Shown in pieces: positions 1 to 7,079 of a DNA stretch of 35,814 nt (its first letter is position 1; the number at the start of each line of letters is the position of its first letter). This DNA is from CAZTAK01 sp964611585 (GTDB taxonomy: Bacteria > Pseudomonadota > Alphaproteobacteria > SHVP01). The position numbers and the translations under genes were made by a program. The stretch is from NCBI GenBank assembly GCA_964611585.1, contig CAZTAK010000023.1:1-35814 (forward strand), read 5' to 3'. The notes beneath the pieces are model-generated. The model was not told where the DNA came from, made no database searches, and saw only the letters and a list, made by a program, of their open reading frames with translations.

Positions 1-20
1 CGGCGCGATATTCCCTGCAT

Positions 21-362
21 CTAGTGGCGGCTGTCACATTGGGCGCCGCCCGGGGAGGAAACGGCCAAGACGACCCGGCAAGACGGCCCGGCGGCCCAGG
101 GGTCGGCATAATCGATTTGCAACGCCCCGCCCTGCGGCAGAACGAAGGACCCGTTGCGCCCGACTCGATGAAAGATTTGCCCGGTGCCGCCGCGCGGAAC
201 GATCTGCGCGCTGCGGCCGCGCCCGGTGACGGAAGTTTCGGCCACCGGATCATCGCCCGGGCCGAGCCGCAAGTGGGCGATCAGTTCGTCCCGGCCGGGA
301 AAGCTGGACCCGGCGTCGAGGGTCGCCGATGCACGCCCGCCGCGCCGGTCAGGCGAATTCAC
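21..362 (-). CDS. Hypothetical protein (uncertain)
   Basis: A 113-residue frame opens at a GTG and ends at TAG. Its third codon positions are strongly GC-biased, and its composition, rich in Gly, Asp, Val and Ala, looks more coding-like than the overlapping frames. The C-terminal half alternates hydrophobic and polar residues and may form beta strands. I do not recognise a family. The same frame stays open upstream to about 480, but that extension is Arg/Pro-rich and looks non-coding, so I kept the GTG, which has a weak purine-rich stretch in front. There is no signal peptide or membrane segment. It lies downstream of the small membrane protein gene on the same strand and could be co-transcribed with it. 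It may be a spurious ORF. Confidence 0.35.
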   Translation of the reverse strand: MNSPDRRGGRASATLDAGSSFPGRDELIAHLRLGPGDDPVAETSVTGRGRSAQIVPRGGTGQIFHRVGRNGSFVLPQGGALQIDYADPWAAGPSCRVVLAVSSPGGAQCDSRH

Positions 363-482
363 GGCGCCCCGTCCGACGGCATTCTTCCCGGACTCTTCCC
401 GGGCTCTGCATGTAGTGAAATCGTGCTGACGGTCCGGCGCGTTGGCGGGACATCCACCAAGGCGCGGCCGCCGTTGTTTCGT

Positions 483-710
483 TTAAACGTTGGGGCTGAT
501 AAACATCCGCAAGAATCCGAATCCCACCCCGATGATCGCCCCGACGACGCCGCCGAGCACAAGCACGAAGATGCTGGAAAGGACCGATTCCACACCATCG
601 CTCTCGAATCCCCCGATCCCGAACGCCCCGATGACGCCGAGCACCAACCCGATGACGGACCACAACCAGATTCGCCCTGAAGCTTTTCGTTTCTTTGTAT
701 CTTCAACCAT
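483..710 (-). CDS. Small two-helix membrane protein, unknown function
   Basis: This 75-residue protein has a short charged N-terminus (MVEDTKKRK) followed by two clear hydrophobic stretches, at roughly residues 14-33 and 44-70. Both are Gly/Val/Ile-rich, and an acidic loop (FESDGVES) separates them. That pattern indicates a small inner-membrane hairpin protein. No family-specific motif is visible, so function is unknown. The ATG at 710 is the only reasonable start; the upstream GAG-containing stretch is a weak ribosome site. The gene lies about 40 bases downstream of tRNA-Leu on the same strand and may be transcribed by read-through from it. The TAA stop sits in a GTTTAAAC palindrome. Confidence 0.7.
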   Translation of the reverse strand: MVEDTKKRKASGRIWLWSVIGLVLGVIGAFGIGGFESDGVESVLSSIFVLVLGGVVGAIIGVGFGFLRMFISPNV

Positions 711-751
711 GGAACTACTCAGTTTCCCAATTTGCGATCCGGCTTCCAGAC

Positions 752-838
752 TGGTGCCCGCTGAGGGACTCGAACCCCCACCTCCCTTCGGAGAACGGAT
801 TTTAAGTCCGTTGCGTCTACCGGTTCCGCCAAGCGGGC
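752..838 (-). tRNA. tRNA-Leu (anticodon TAA)
   Basis: The minus strand folds as a class II tRNA. The 7-bp acceptor stem is GCCCGCT/AGCGGGC, the anticodon stem ACGGA/TCCGT encloses the loop CTTAAAA, and there is a long variable arm (CTCCGAAGGGAG) and a GGTTCGAGTCC T-arm. The anticodon TAA reads UUA leucine codons. The discriminator base is A and the 3' CCA is encoded in the DNA. UUA codons are rare in a GC-rich genome like this, so this isoacceptor probably has low demand. Confidence 0.97.
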
Positions 839-848
839 CGAAGAGCGT

Positions 849-877
849 AACCTAATCGCCGCACGCGGCCCGGACAA
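849..877 (-). promoter_or_regulatory. Candidate promoter of tRNA-Leu
   Basis: The minus strand reads TTGTCC (877-872), a 17-base spacer, then TAGGTT (854-849). This would start transcription a few bases before the mature 5' end at 838. The -10 element is only a partial match, so the call rests on spacing and position. Confidence 0.4.
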
Positions 878-885
878 GCGGGCTT

Positions 886-1488
886 TTAAAGACCTCCCGC
901 CTGAGGCGCCCGCCCCGGTCCGGCCAGGCCGCCCAATTCCCCCCAGCGGTAGCAGACCTCGTTCAGGGTGGCACCGGCGACGCGCACCGGGCGGCTCTCG
1001 CAGGTCTCGCCACCCAAGGCTGCACAAAACGACCGTGCCGGACCGTTGTCGGCCAGCACCCAAATTGCCAGACCCGTTACGCCCCCCTCGACAAGCCATC
1101 GAGCGCAGGACGCGACCAGAGCGCGGCCGATACCGCGCCGCTGCCGGGCCGGCAGCACATAGAGCGCCGTGATCTCTCCGGCCGTGCTGCCGCCGGCGCC
1201 GCGCTCGGGTCCGCAATCGCCGAACCCGACGATCCCGTCGCCCGCCGTTTCGGCAATGAAGGTGGCGCCGGCGCGGCCGTCGCGGTCGAGCAATTCGGCC
1301 CAATGCGCCGCCTGACGGATGTCGGACAGCCCCTCGAGGTACTCCTCGTCGATGATGCCGGCATAGGCAGCACGCCAGCCCGCGATATGAACCGCGGCGA
1401 TCCCGGCGGCGTCGGAAAAGTCGGCCGCCCGCGTCAGATACGGAGGCCCGCCGCCTGCGCCGGAATCTCCGGCCGTGGGATCATTCAT
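886..1488 (-). CDS. GNAT family N-acetyltransferase
   Basis: The 200-residue product looks like a GCN5-related acetyltransferase, which moves an acetyl group from acetyl-CoA to an amine. It has the N-terminal region typical of the family (AVHIAGWRAAYAGII, residues 32-46). The acetyl-CoA-binding motif A follows a beta strand ending LYVLPARQ and contains QRRGIG at 116-121. The substrate cannot be told from sequence. I chose the ATG at 1488 because its ATGAATGA overlaps the stop of the upstream cinA-like gene, a standard arrangement for translational coupling; the nine-residue upstream extension has no support. The two genes are therefore almost certainly one transcript. The stop TAA lies 48 bases from tRNA-Leu. 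Confidence 0.88.
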   Translation of the reverse strand: MNDPTAGDSGAGGGPPYLTRAADFSDAAGIAAVHIAGWRAAYAGIIDEEYLEGLSDIRQAAHWAELLDRDGRAGATFIAETAGDGIVGFGDCGPERGAGGSTAGEITALYVLPARQRRGIGRALVASCARWLVEGGVTGLAIWVLADNGPARSFCAALGGETCESRPVRVAGATLNEVCYRWGELGGLAGPGRAPQAGGL

Positions 1489-2239
1489 GGTCCTCGACCG
1501 GCTCGCCGCCGGCATCGCGGATCATCCGGCGCACTCTGTCGCCGGCGACGGCAAGCCGCGCCTCGGAGTCACTGCGCAATACCAGCGAACACCCGACGAC
1601 GCCCGCCCGGAAGAACGGATAGCTGCCGATTTCAACATCGGTGAATTCGCCCTGGATCACCCCCAGCGGCCGCGCCAGCCGGCCTTCCGGCAGCGCCACC
1701 GATATCGTCAGCGAGCGCACCGGCGCGCCGCCCACCAGCCGGTGGCGCAGACTTTCAAACATCGCCTGCATGATGACCGGGACGCCCGCTAAAACAAACA
1801 CGTTACCGATCTGATAGCCCGGCGCCTTACTGATGGGATTTTCGATCAGGGTTGCGCCTTCGGGGGTGTGCGCCATGCGCAGACGCGCCTCGTTCAGCTC
1901 ACCGCCGGCATAGTGATCGACCAGAATCGCCTTGGCCTCGTCGTTGAGGACGTTTCGGACCCCAAACGCCTTGGCGAGGCAGTGCGAGGTGATGTCGTCG
2001 TGGGTCGGCCCGATGCCGCCGGTGGTGAAAAGATAATCGTACTCGGCGCGGCATTCGTTGACCGCCTTGACGACGGCGTCTTCGATATCGGCCACGACCC
2101 GCACTTCGCGCAACTGGACCCCGAGTTCATTGAGCCGCGTCGCCAGAAATTGAACGTTCATGTCCTGGGTGCGGCCCGACAGAATCTCGGTGCCGATGAT
2201 GACGATAGCGGCGGTAACGGATTTGGCGTCGTCGGGCAT
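1481..2239 (-). CDS. CinA N-terminal-type (MoCF-like) protein
   Basis: This 252-residue protein matches the molybdopterin-binding-like half of competence/damage-inducible CinA (COG1058). Supporting motifs are the opening strand AIVIIGTEILSGRTQD (residues 11-26), the nucleotide-loop motif GGIGPTHDD (74-82), and the later VFVLAGVPVIM segment. Full CinA proteins continue into a nicotinamide-nucleotide amidase domain, which is absent here, as in many alphaproteobacterial homologues. In CinA this half is linked to ADP-ribose or nucleotide pyrophosphatase activity; whether that holds here is inference. The start at 2239 (MPDDAKSV) was preferred because the longer frame upstream is low-complexity. 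No good Shine-Dalgarno is visible. The gene is the first of a coupled pair with the GNAT gene and diverges from sfsA. Confidence 0.85.
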   Translation of the reverse strand: MPDDAKSVTAAIVIIGTEILSGRTQDMNVQFLATRLNELGVQLREVRVVADIEDAVVKAVNECRAEYDYLFTTGGIGPTHDDITSHCLAKAFGVRNVLNDEAKAILVDHYAGGELNEARLRMAHTPEGATLIENPISKAPGYQIGNVFVLAGVPVIMQAMFESLRHRLVGGAPVRSLTISVALPEGRLARPLGVIQGEFTDVEIGSYPFFRAGVVGCSLVLRSDSEARLAVAGDRVRRMIRDAGGEPVEDHE

Positions 2240-2281
2240 GGGTGGGTTGTGGTGTGAAAGGAAGACCGCGTCTTTATAGCA

Positions 2282-2315
2282 CCGCAGCGGCGGCCCATCA
2301 CGGCAGCCGCTGCGG
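2282..2315. repeat. Inverted repeat between cinA-like gene and sfsA
   Basis: CCGCAGCGGC (2282-2291) is exactly matched by GCCGCTGCGG (2306-2315) across a 14-base loop. It lies in the 160-bp divergent intergenic region, just upstream of a TATAAA on the minus strand that could serve the cinA-like gene. It could be an operator dyad or an RNA hairpin. No T-tract follows, so it is not an intrinsic terminator. Confidence 0.5.
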
Positions 2316-2399
2316 CGCCGGCGCCATTGGCGTGGCAGGGGGCCCTGCGGCGGCAGTGCGCCCGTTGCGGTCCCGGGCCGCGATGGATAGGTTCGCGCC

Positions 2400-3104
2400 A
2401 TGGATTTCGAGACGCCGCTTTTGCCCGGCACGCTGGTCAAGCGATACAAGCGCTTTCTCGCCGACGTCGATCTCGGCGGCGGTGGGCTGGTGACCGCGCA
2501 CTGCGCCAATCCGGGCAGCATGACGGGGCTGACCGAGCCGGGTTCCGAGGTCTGGCTGTCGCCCGCCACCAACCCCAAACGCAAGCTCAAATACACCTGG
2601 GAACTGATCCGGCCGCCCGGCGGCAGCGCCTTGGTGGGAATCAATACCATGCGCCCCAACGCGATCGCTGAGGAGGCGATTGGCGATGGCCTCGTGGCCG
2701 AACTGGCGGGCTTTTCCGAAATCCGCCGCGAGGTGCGCTACGGCCGGAATTCACGCATCGATCTGCTGCTGGAAAGCCCGGACCGGCCACCCTGCTACGT
2801 CGAGATCAAGAATGTCCATCTGTCGCGCCAGTCCGGTCTGGCCGAATTTCCCGATTCGGTGACGGTGCGGGGAACCAAGCATCTGCACGAGCTGGCCGAC
2901 ATGGCCGCGTCGGGGGCGCGCGCGGTGATGTTCTATCTGGTTCAGCGCGACGACTGCGATTCCTTTGCGCCGGCGGCCGATATCGACCCCACCTACGCCG
3001 AAACCCTGGCTGAAGTCCGACCCCGAGGTGTCGAGGCCATCTGCTATGCCTGCCGGTTGAGCCCGCAATCGATTTCGGTGGAGAGGCGCCTACCCTTCGC
3101 CTAG
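2400..3104 (+). CDS. sfsA: SfsA family DNA/RNA nuclease-like protein
   Basis: The 234-residue product has the usual SfsA length and motifs. There is an N-terminal OB-like part with HCANPGSM (about residues 38-45). The nuclease-fold core follows, with RIDLLLE, YVEIKNV (about 137-143) and FPDSVTVRGTKHL. SfsA was named for sugar fermentation stimulation in E. coli; structurally it is a PD-(D/E)XK-like nuclease domain, and its cellular role is not settled. The Asp of RIDLLL and the Glu and Lys of VEIK are the expected metal-site residues. It begins the sfsA-map-radC run, with 26 bases to map, an order seen in many alphaproteobacteria. The ATG at 2400 has only a weak ribosome site (GATAGG). Confidence 0.94.
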   Translation: MDFETPLLPGTLVKRYKRFLADVDLGGGGLVTAHCANPGSMTGLTEPGSEVWLSPATNPKRKLKYTWELIRPPGGSALVGINTMRPNAIAEEAIGDGLVAELAGFSEIRREVRYGRNSRIDLLLESPDRPPCYVEIKNVHLSRQSGLAEFPDSVTVRGTKHLHELADMAASGARAVMFYLVQRDDCDSFAPAADIDPTYAETLAEVRPRGVEAICYACRLSPQSISVERRLPFA

Positions 3105-3130
3105 ACCCAAGCCGGAAAGGTACCGCACCG

Positions 3131-3949
3131 ATGGTTTACGCCGACGCACATATCGCCCCCACCCGGCACACCGGCGAGATCAAGATTCATCCGTCCGAGG
3201 ATTTTGAGTTCATGCGCCGCGCCGGGCGGCTGGCCGCCGAGACCCTGGATTATCTGACCGGGTTCGTCGTGCCCGAGGTCACGACCGAGACCCTCGACGA
3301 TCTCACTTACGAGTTCATCGTCTCCCGTGGCGCCCTACCGGCGCCGCTCTACTACCGCGGCTATCCCAAATCCATCTGCACCTCGATCAATCATGTTGTG
3401 TGCCATGGCATTCCGGGCGCGAAAAAGCTCTCCAAGGGCGATATCGTCAACATCGACGTCACCGTCATCTTGGACGGTTGGCATGGCGATTCGAGCCGCA
3501 TGTTTTTCGTCGGCGACGTCGGCGTCAAGGCGCGCCGCCTGTGCGACCTGACCTACGGGTCGTTGCTGGAAGGTATCAACGCCGCCCGGCCCGGGGCGAC
3601 GCTCGGCGACGTAGGACACGCGATTCAGAGCTACGCCGAGAGCCACCGCTGTTCGGTGGTGCGCGATTTCTGCGGCCACGGCATCGGCCGCGTTTTCCAC
3701 GACGCTCCGAACGTGCTGCATTATGGCGAGCGTGGCGCCGGGATCGAACTGCGCGAGGGCATGTTCTTCACCATCGAACCGATGATCAACCTCGGCCGCT
3801 GGCAGGTCAAAATGCTGCGCGACGGGTGGACGGCGGTGACCAAGGACCGTTCGCTCTCGGCGCAGTTCGAGCACATGATCGGGATCACCGCGCAGGGCTG
3901 CGAAATCTTCACCGAATCGCCCGCGGGCCTCAATAAACCGCCCTACTGA
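3131..3949 (+). CDS. map: Type I methionine aminopeptidase
   Basis: The 272-residue enzyme removes the N-terminal methionine from nascent proteins in the cytoplasm. All five metal ligands of the pita-bread fold are in place: D109 (VNIDV), D120 (WHGDSS), H183 (CGHGIG), E216 (FTIEPM) and E247 (QFEHMI). The substrate-facing His is H92 (CHGIP). The body lacks the zinc-finger N-terminal extension seen in some eukaryotic types. The ATG at 3131 follows GGAAAGG, a good ribosome site. It sits between sfsA and radC, with only 5 bases to radC, so the three are probably one transcript. This is likely an essential gene. Confidence 0.97.
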   Translation: MVYADAHIAPTRHTGEIKIHPSEDFEFMRRAGRLAAETLDYLTGFVVPEVTTETLDDLTYEFIVSRGALPAPLYYRGYPKSICTSINHVVCHGIPGAKKLSKGDIVNIDVTVILDGWHGDSSRMFFVGDVGVKARRLCDLTYGSLLEGINAARPGATLGDVGHAIQSYAESHRCSVVRDFCGHGIGRVFHDAPNVLHYGERGAGIELREGMFFTIEPMINLGRWQVKMLRDGWTAVTKDRSLSAQFEHMIGITAQGCEIFTESPAGLNKPPY

Positions 3950-3954
3950 ACGCG

Positions 3955-4662
3955 ATGGCCGAGGACGAGGCCAAAGCCCCGGCGGGCAAGCAAAAAACCC
4001 ATTATCACGGTCACCGCGCGAGGCTGCACGAACGGTTCCTGAAGCAGCCCGGGGCGCTGCCCGACTACGAACTCCTAGAGCTGGTGCTGGCGATGGCGCG
4101 GCGTCAAGGCGACGTCAAGCCCTTGGCCAAGGAGCTGATCCGGCGCTTCGGCAGTTTTGCCGACGTGATCGCCGCCGACCCGTCGGCTTTGGGCGAAGTG
4201 ACGGGTGTGGGCGAATCCACGGTGGCGGCGCTGAAGATCGTCGAGGCCGCCGCTGTGCGGCTGTCGCAGGCGAGGGTCCTTAACAGGCCGACCCTCAGTT
4301 CGTGGCAGGCGCTTCTGGATTATTGCACCGCCAGCATGGCGCGCAGCAAGACCGAGCAGTTCCGGGTCCTGTTTCTGGATCGCAAAAACGTGCTGATCGC
4401 CGATGAACTGCAACAGCAAGGCACCGTCGACCATACCCCGGTCTATCCGCGCGAGGTGGTCAAGCGCGCGCTCGAAGTCGGCGCGACCGCCCTGATCCTT
4501 GTCCACAATCACCCGTCGGGCGATCCGACGCCGTCGCAAGCCGATATCGACATTACCCGCGAGGTCGCAGACGCCGCGAGACGTCTGGGGATCGCGCTGC
4601 ACGATCACATCGTCATCGGACGCGGCGCGAGCGAAAGTTTCAAGGCGCTGGGACTACTGTAA
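3955..4662 (+). CDS. radC: RadC family JAB/MPN domain protein
   Basis: At 235 residues this is a standard RadC homologue. A helix-hairpin-helix region spans about residues 50-100 (EVTGVGEST). The C-terminal JAB/MPN domain carries the metallo-isopeptidase-like signature HNHPSGDPTPSQAD at 184-197, whose H184, H186 and D197 are the expected zinc ligands. Despite the name, a direct role of RadC in DNA repair is not established; related proteins occur in mobile elements and the fold suggests a peptidase or nuclease-like activity. It starts 5 bases after map. Its last 23 bases overlap, tail to tail, the 3' end of the DUF1194 gene on the other strand, so the two converging transcripts are complementary there. 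Confidence 0.94.
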   Translation: MAEDEAKAPAGKQKTHYHGHRARLHERFLKQPGALPDYELLELVLAMARRQGDVKPLAKELIRRFGSFADVIAADPSALGEVTGVGESTVAALKIVEAAAVRLSQARVLNRPTLSSWQALLDYCTASMARSKTEQFRVLFLDRKNVLIADELQQQGTVDHTPVYPREVVKRALEVGATALILVHNHPSGDPTPSQADIDITREVADAARRLGIALHDHIVIGRGASESFKALGLL

Positions 4663-5440
4663 CGCCCCTTGCCGCGACCGTCCGCGTACTGGCGAATCGG
4701 CGGTCGGCCGGTTGCGGCACCGTGCCCGCAATTTCATTTACCAGCTTGTTGAGGATCGCCGCCGAAAACACCTGAAAGTTCTCGGCCGCAACAATGAACG
4801 CCCCCGGCCCGCCGACGACATTTTCGGAGAAATAGAAATCGAGGTCGGGGTGCTCCATCAATATCGGCAGGCCGTTGATGGTGATGCCCGCCGCCAGGGC
4901 GAGGTCGCGGGCCTCGGTCGGATGGCGGCCGACATTGCTGGGGCCGTCACCCGAAATGTCGATCACCTGGCGTCCCCCCTTGGCGGGGTTGGCCGCAAAC
5001 AGGGCGTGGGACAATCCGATCGCCGTGCCGAGCGAGGTGCCGTCGGGCAGGAGGTAGCGGGGCGTCTCGGCAAATTTTGCGGCGAACAGGGCAGCGGATT
5101 CGGCGTCCTCGATCCGGGTCCAGTCGGTAATCGTGCGGATCTCACCGTCGCCCGCCCACATGATGACGATGACGGCGATCGCGCCGACCGGCCCGCCGCG
5201 GATCGAATCCACCACCCGCGGGTCGAGAAAGGCATCGCGGTAGCCCCTCAACTGGAGCCCGAATTCTTTCGTCGACACGCTGGAGGAGGCATCGACCGCC
5301 AGCACCAGTTCGAGGTCGACTCGGCTGTCCTGGGCCGATGCAGGCGCCGCTGCAAACAGCACGCCGGCCGCGGCCACGGCCGCGCCCCAGCGCCGGGATC
5401 CGTGGACCCGGTTCCAAATCCGGTCTCGACCATTTCTCAT
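4640..5440 (-). CDS. Secreted DUF1194 (vWFA-like) protein
   Basis: The 266-residue protein begins with basic residues, then a hydrophobic stretch and ASA|Q (cleavage near residue 36), a convincing Sec signal peptide. The mature part is a DUF1194-type von Willebrand factor A-like domain. The metal-ion-dependent adhesion site is visible as DASSS (50-54), with the later LPDGTSLG and DISGDGPSN supplying the other site residues. It should act in the periplasm; the partner is unknown. The ATG at 5440 is preferred because it places the signal peptide correctly. Two Cys-free halves flank the core and no membrane anchor follows. The gene converges on radC with a 23-bp overlap and diverges from purB. 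Confidence 0.9.
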   Translation of the reverse strand: MRNGRDRIWNRVHGSRRWGAAVAAAGVLFAAAPASAQDSRVDLELVLAVDASSSVSTKEFGLQLRGYRDAFLDPRVVDSIRGGPVGAIAVIVIMWAGDGEIRTITDWTRIEDAESAALFAAKFAETPRYLLPDGTSLGTAIGLSHALFAANPAKGGRQVIDISGDGPSNVGRHPTEARDLALAAGITINGLPILMEHPDLDFYFSENVVGGPGAFIVAAENFQVFSAAILNKLVNEIAGTVPQPADRRFASTRTVAARGVTVVPAP

Positions 5441-5502
5441 CGTCCTAGCCTAGGGAACGCCGGCCGCGCGAGTGAGTCAAAATTTCGAGACCCGCTCGCA
5501 CT

Positions 5503-5531
5503 TTGAACCTCGGCGCCGCCGCCCCTATAAT
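5503..5531 (+). promoter_or_regulatory. Sigma-70-type promoter of purB
   Basis: TTGAAC (5503-5508) and a perfect TATAAT (5526-5531) are separated by exactly 17 bases, one of the best matches to the housekeeping consensus in the window. Transcription should begin near 5538, giving a 24-base leader to the ATG at 5562 and only about 6 bases to the in-frame ATG at 5544. Confidence 0.75.
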
Positions 5532-5561
5532 CGCCGCCCCCCTATGACCCGCCGAGACGCT

Positions 5562-6893
5562 ATGATTCCACGCTACAGCCGCCCGGAGATGGCCGAAATC
5601 TGGTCGCCCGAGACCCGATTCCGTATCTGGCTCGATATCGAGACCCACGCCACCGAGGCCCAGGCCGAACTGGGTGTGGTGCCGCCCGAGGCGGCGGCGG
5701 CATTACGCGAGCGCGGCGCCTTCGAGGTCGCCCGCATCGACGAAATCGAGCGGGAAACCCACCATGACGTCATCGCCTTTTTGACGAATGTCGCCGAGCA
5801 TGTCGGGCCGGAGGCGCGGTTCGTTCACCAGGGCATGACCTCTTCGGACGTGCTCGATACCTGTTTCGCGGTGCAGCTGTGCCGCGCCGCCGATCTCCTG
5901 CTGGACGATGTCGAGCGGCTGCAGGCGGCGCTCAAGGACAAGGCCTACGAACATCAAAACACGATTTGCGTCGGGCGCAGCCACGGCATCCACGCCGAGC
6001 CCACAACTTTCGGCCTGAAAATGGCCCAGGCTTTCGCCGAGTTTTCCCGCAACCGGGACCGGCTGATGGCGGCGCGGCGAGAAATCGCGACCTGCGCCAT
6101 CTCGGGCGCGGTCGGCACGTTTGCCAATATCGACCCGCGCGTCGAGGCGTACGTTGCGGATAAACTTGGCCTCGAGGTCGAGCCGGTTTCGAGTCAGGTG
6201 ATCCCGCGCGACCGCCACGCCGCCTTCTTTGCAGCGTTGGGTGTGGTTGCCGGATCGGTCGAGCGGCTCGCCACCGAAATCCGCCACCTACAGCGGACCG
6301 AAGTCCGGGAAGTGGAGGAATTTTTCGCCGCAGGCCAGAAAGGGTCGTCGGCGATGCCGCACAAGCGCAACCCGGTCCTGACCGAAAACTTGACCGGGCT
6401 GGCGCGGCTGGTGCGGGGTTATGTGATGCCCGCGCTCGAGAACGTGGCGCTGTGGCACGAACGCGATATTTCCCATTCGTCGGTCGAACGCATGATCGCC
6501 CCCGACGCCACTGTGACGCTGGACTTTGCGCTTGTGCGACTGGCCGGCGTGATCGAAAAACTGGTGGTCCATCCCGGCCGGATGCGCGAAAACCTCGACG
6601 CCCTTCACGGGCTTGTTCATTCGCAACAGGTCCTGTTGGCACTGACGCAAAAGGGGATCGGCCGCGAGGATGCCTACCGGATCGTCCAGCGCCACGCCAT
6701 GAAGGTTTGGGAAACGGGGGCCGAATTTCGGGCATTGCTGGCCGAAGATGCTGAGATTTCGACAGTCTTTTCGCCGGCCGAGCTCGACGCCCTGTTCGAT
6801 CTTCAACCCCATCTGCGTCACGTCGAAACCATTTATTCACGGGTCTTCGCGGATCGTTCGCACCATGCCGGAACGAAGAATGCGGCCGAATAG
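5562..6893 (+). CDS. purB: Adenylosuccinate lyase
   Basis: This 443-residue enzyme cleaves fumarate from SAICAR and from adenylosuccinate, two steps of purine synthesis. The fumarase/aspartase superfamily signature GSSAMPHKRNP is at 261-271 (flexible catalytic Ser loop), and GRSHGIHAEP at about 138-147 holds the catalytic His. TSSDVLDT (93-100) is the third conserved region. I chose the ATG at 5562 (MIPRYSRP), which matches the family N-terminus. The in-frame ATG at 5544 would add six residues and is possible given the promoter position. Neither start has a strong ribosome site. purC, the enzyme making its substrate, lies 1.9 kb downstream, separated by the radical SAM and DUF1476 genes. Confidence 0.97.
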   Translation: MIPRYSRPEMAEIWSPETRFRIWLDIETHATEAQAELGVVPPEAAAALRERGAFEVARIDEIERETHHDVIAFLTNVAEHVGPEARFVHQGMTSSDVLDTCFAVQLCRAADLLLDDVERLQAALKDKAYEHQNTICVGRSHGIHAEPTTFGLKMAQAFAEFSRNRDRLMAARREIATCAISGAVGTFANIDPRVEAYVADKLGLEVEPVSSQVIPRDRHAAFFAALGVVAGSVERLATEIRHLQRTEVREVEEFFAAGQKGSSAMPHKRNPVLTENLTGLARLVRGYVMPALENVALWHERDISHSSVERMIAPDATVTLDFALVRLAGVIEKLVVHPGRMRENLDALHGLVHSQQVLLALTQKGIGREDAYRIVQRHAMKVWETGAEFRALLAEDAEISTVFSPAELDALFDLQPHLRHVETIYSRVFADRSHHAGTKNAAE

Positions 6894-6903
6894 GAGTAGA
6901 GAG

Positions 6904-7017
6904 ATGCCAGCGGAAATCGTTGCATGCCGCCGCTGCGGCGACACGCCACGTTGCTTCTGGTTGTTGATTCACCATCTCTTCAACGCACCGTTGAATCCTT
7001 GTGGATTATCGCTGTGA
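6904..7017 (+). CDS. Possible 37-residue small protein / leader peptide
   Basis: Immediately after purB an AGGAG (6892-6896, overlapping the purB stop) sits 7 bases before an ATG. This opens a 37-codon frame (MPAEIVACRRCG, then FWLLIHHLF) ending TGA. It has a CRRC cysteine pair and a hydrophobic middle. A perfect 7-bp hairpin lies within it (6979-6995). It could be a genuine microprotein translated with purB, or a leader peptide for the downstream radical SAM gene 62 bases on. Composition is less GC-rich than the neighbours. There is no recognisable family and chance is a real possibility. Confidence 0.25.
   Translation: MPAEIVACRRCGDTPRCFWLLIHHLFNAPLNPCGLSL
6979..6995 (+). repeat. Hairpin between purB and radical SAM gene
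   Basis: TTCAACG (6979-6985) pairs perfectly with CGTTGAA (6989-6995) over a CAC loop. No T-tract follows, so it is not a standard terminator. It may shape the purB mRNA end or the leader of the radical SAM gene. Confidence 0.5.
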
Positions 7018-7079
7018 TCCCGCCGGCCATCGACCCCTTGGGCTAACCCGCTCCCGCGCGAAGGATTGACAGAAAAACA

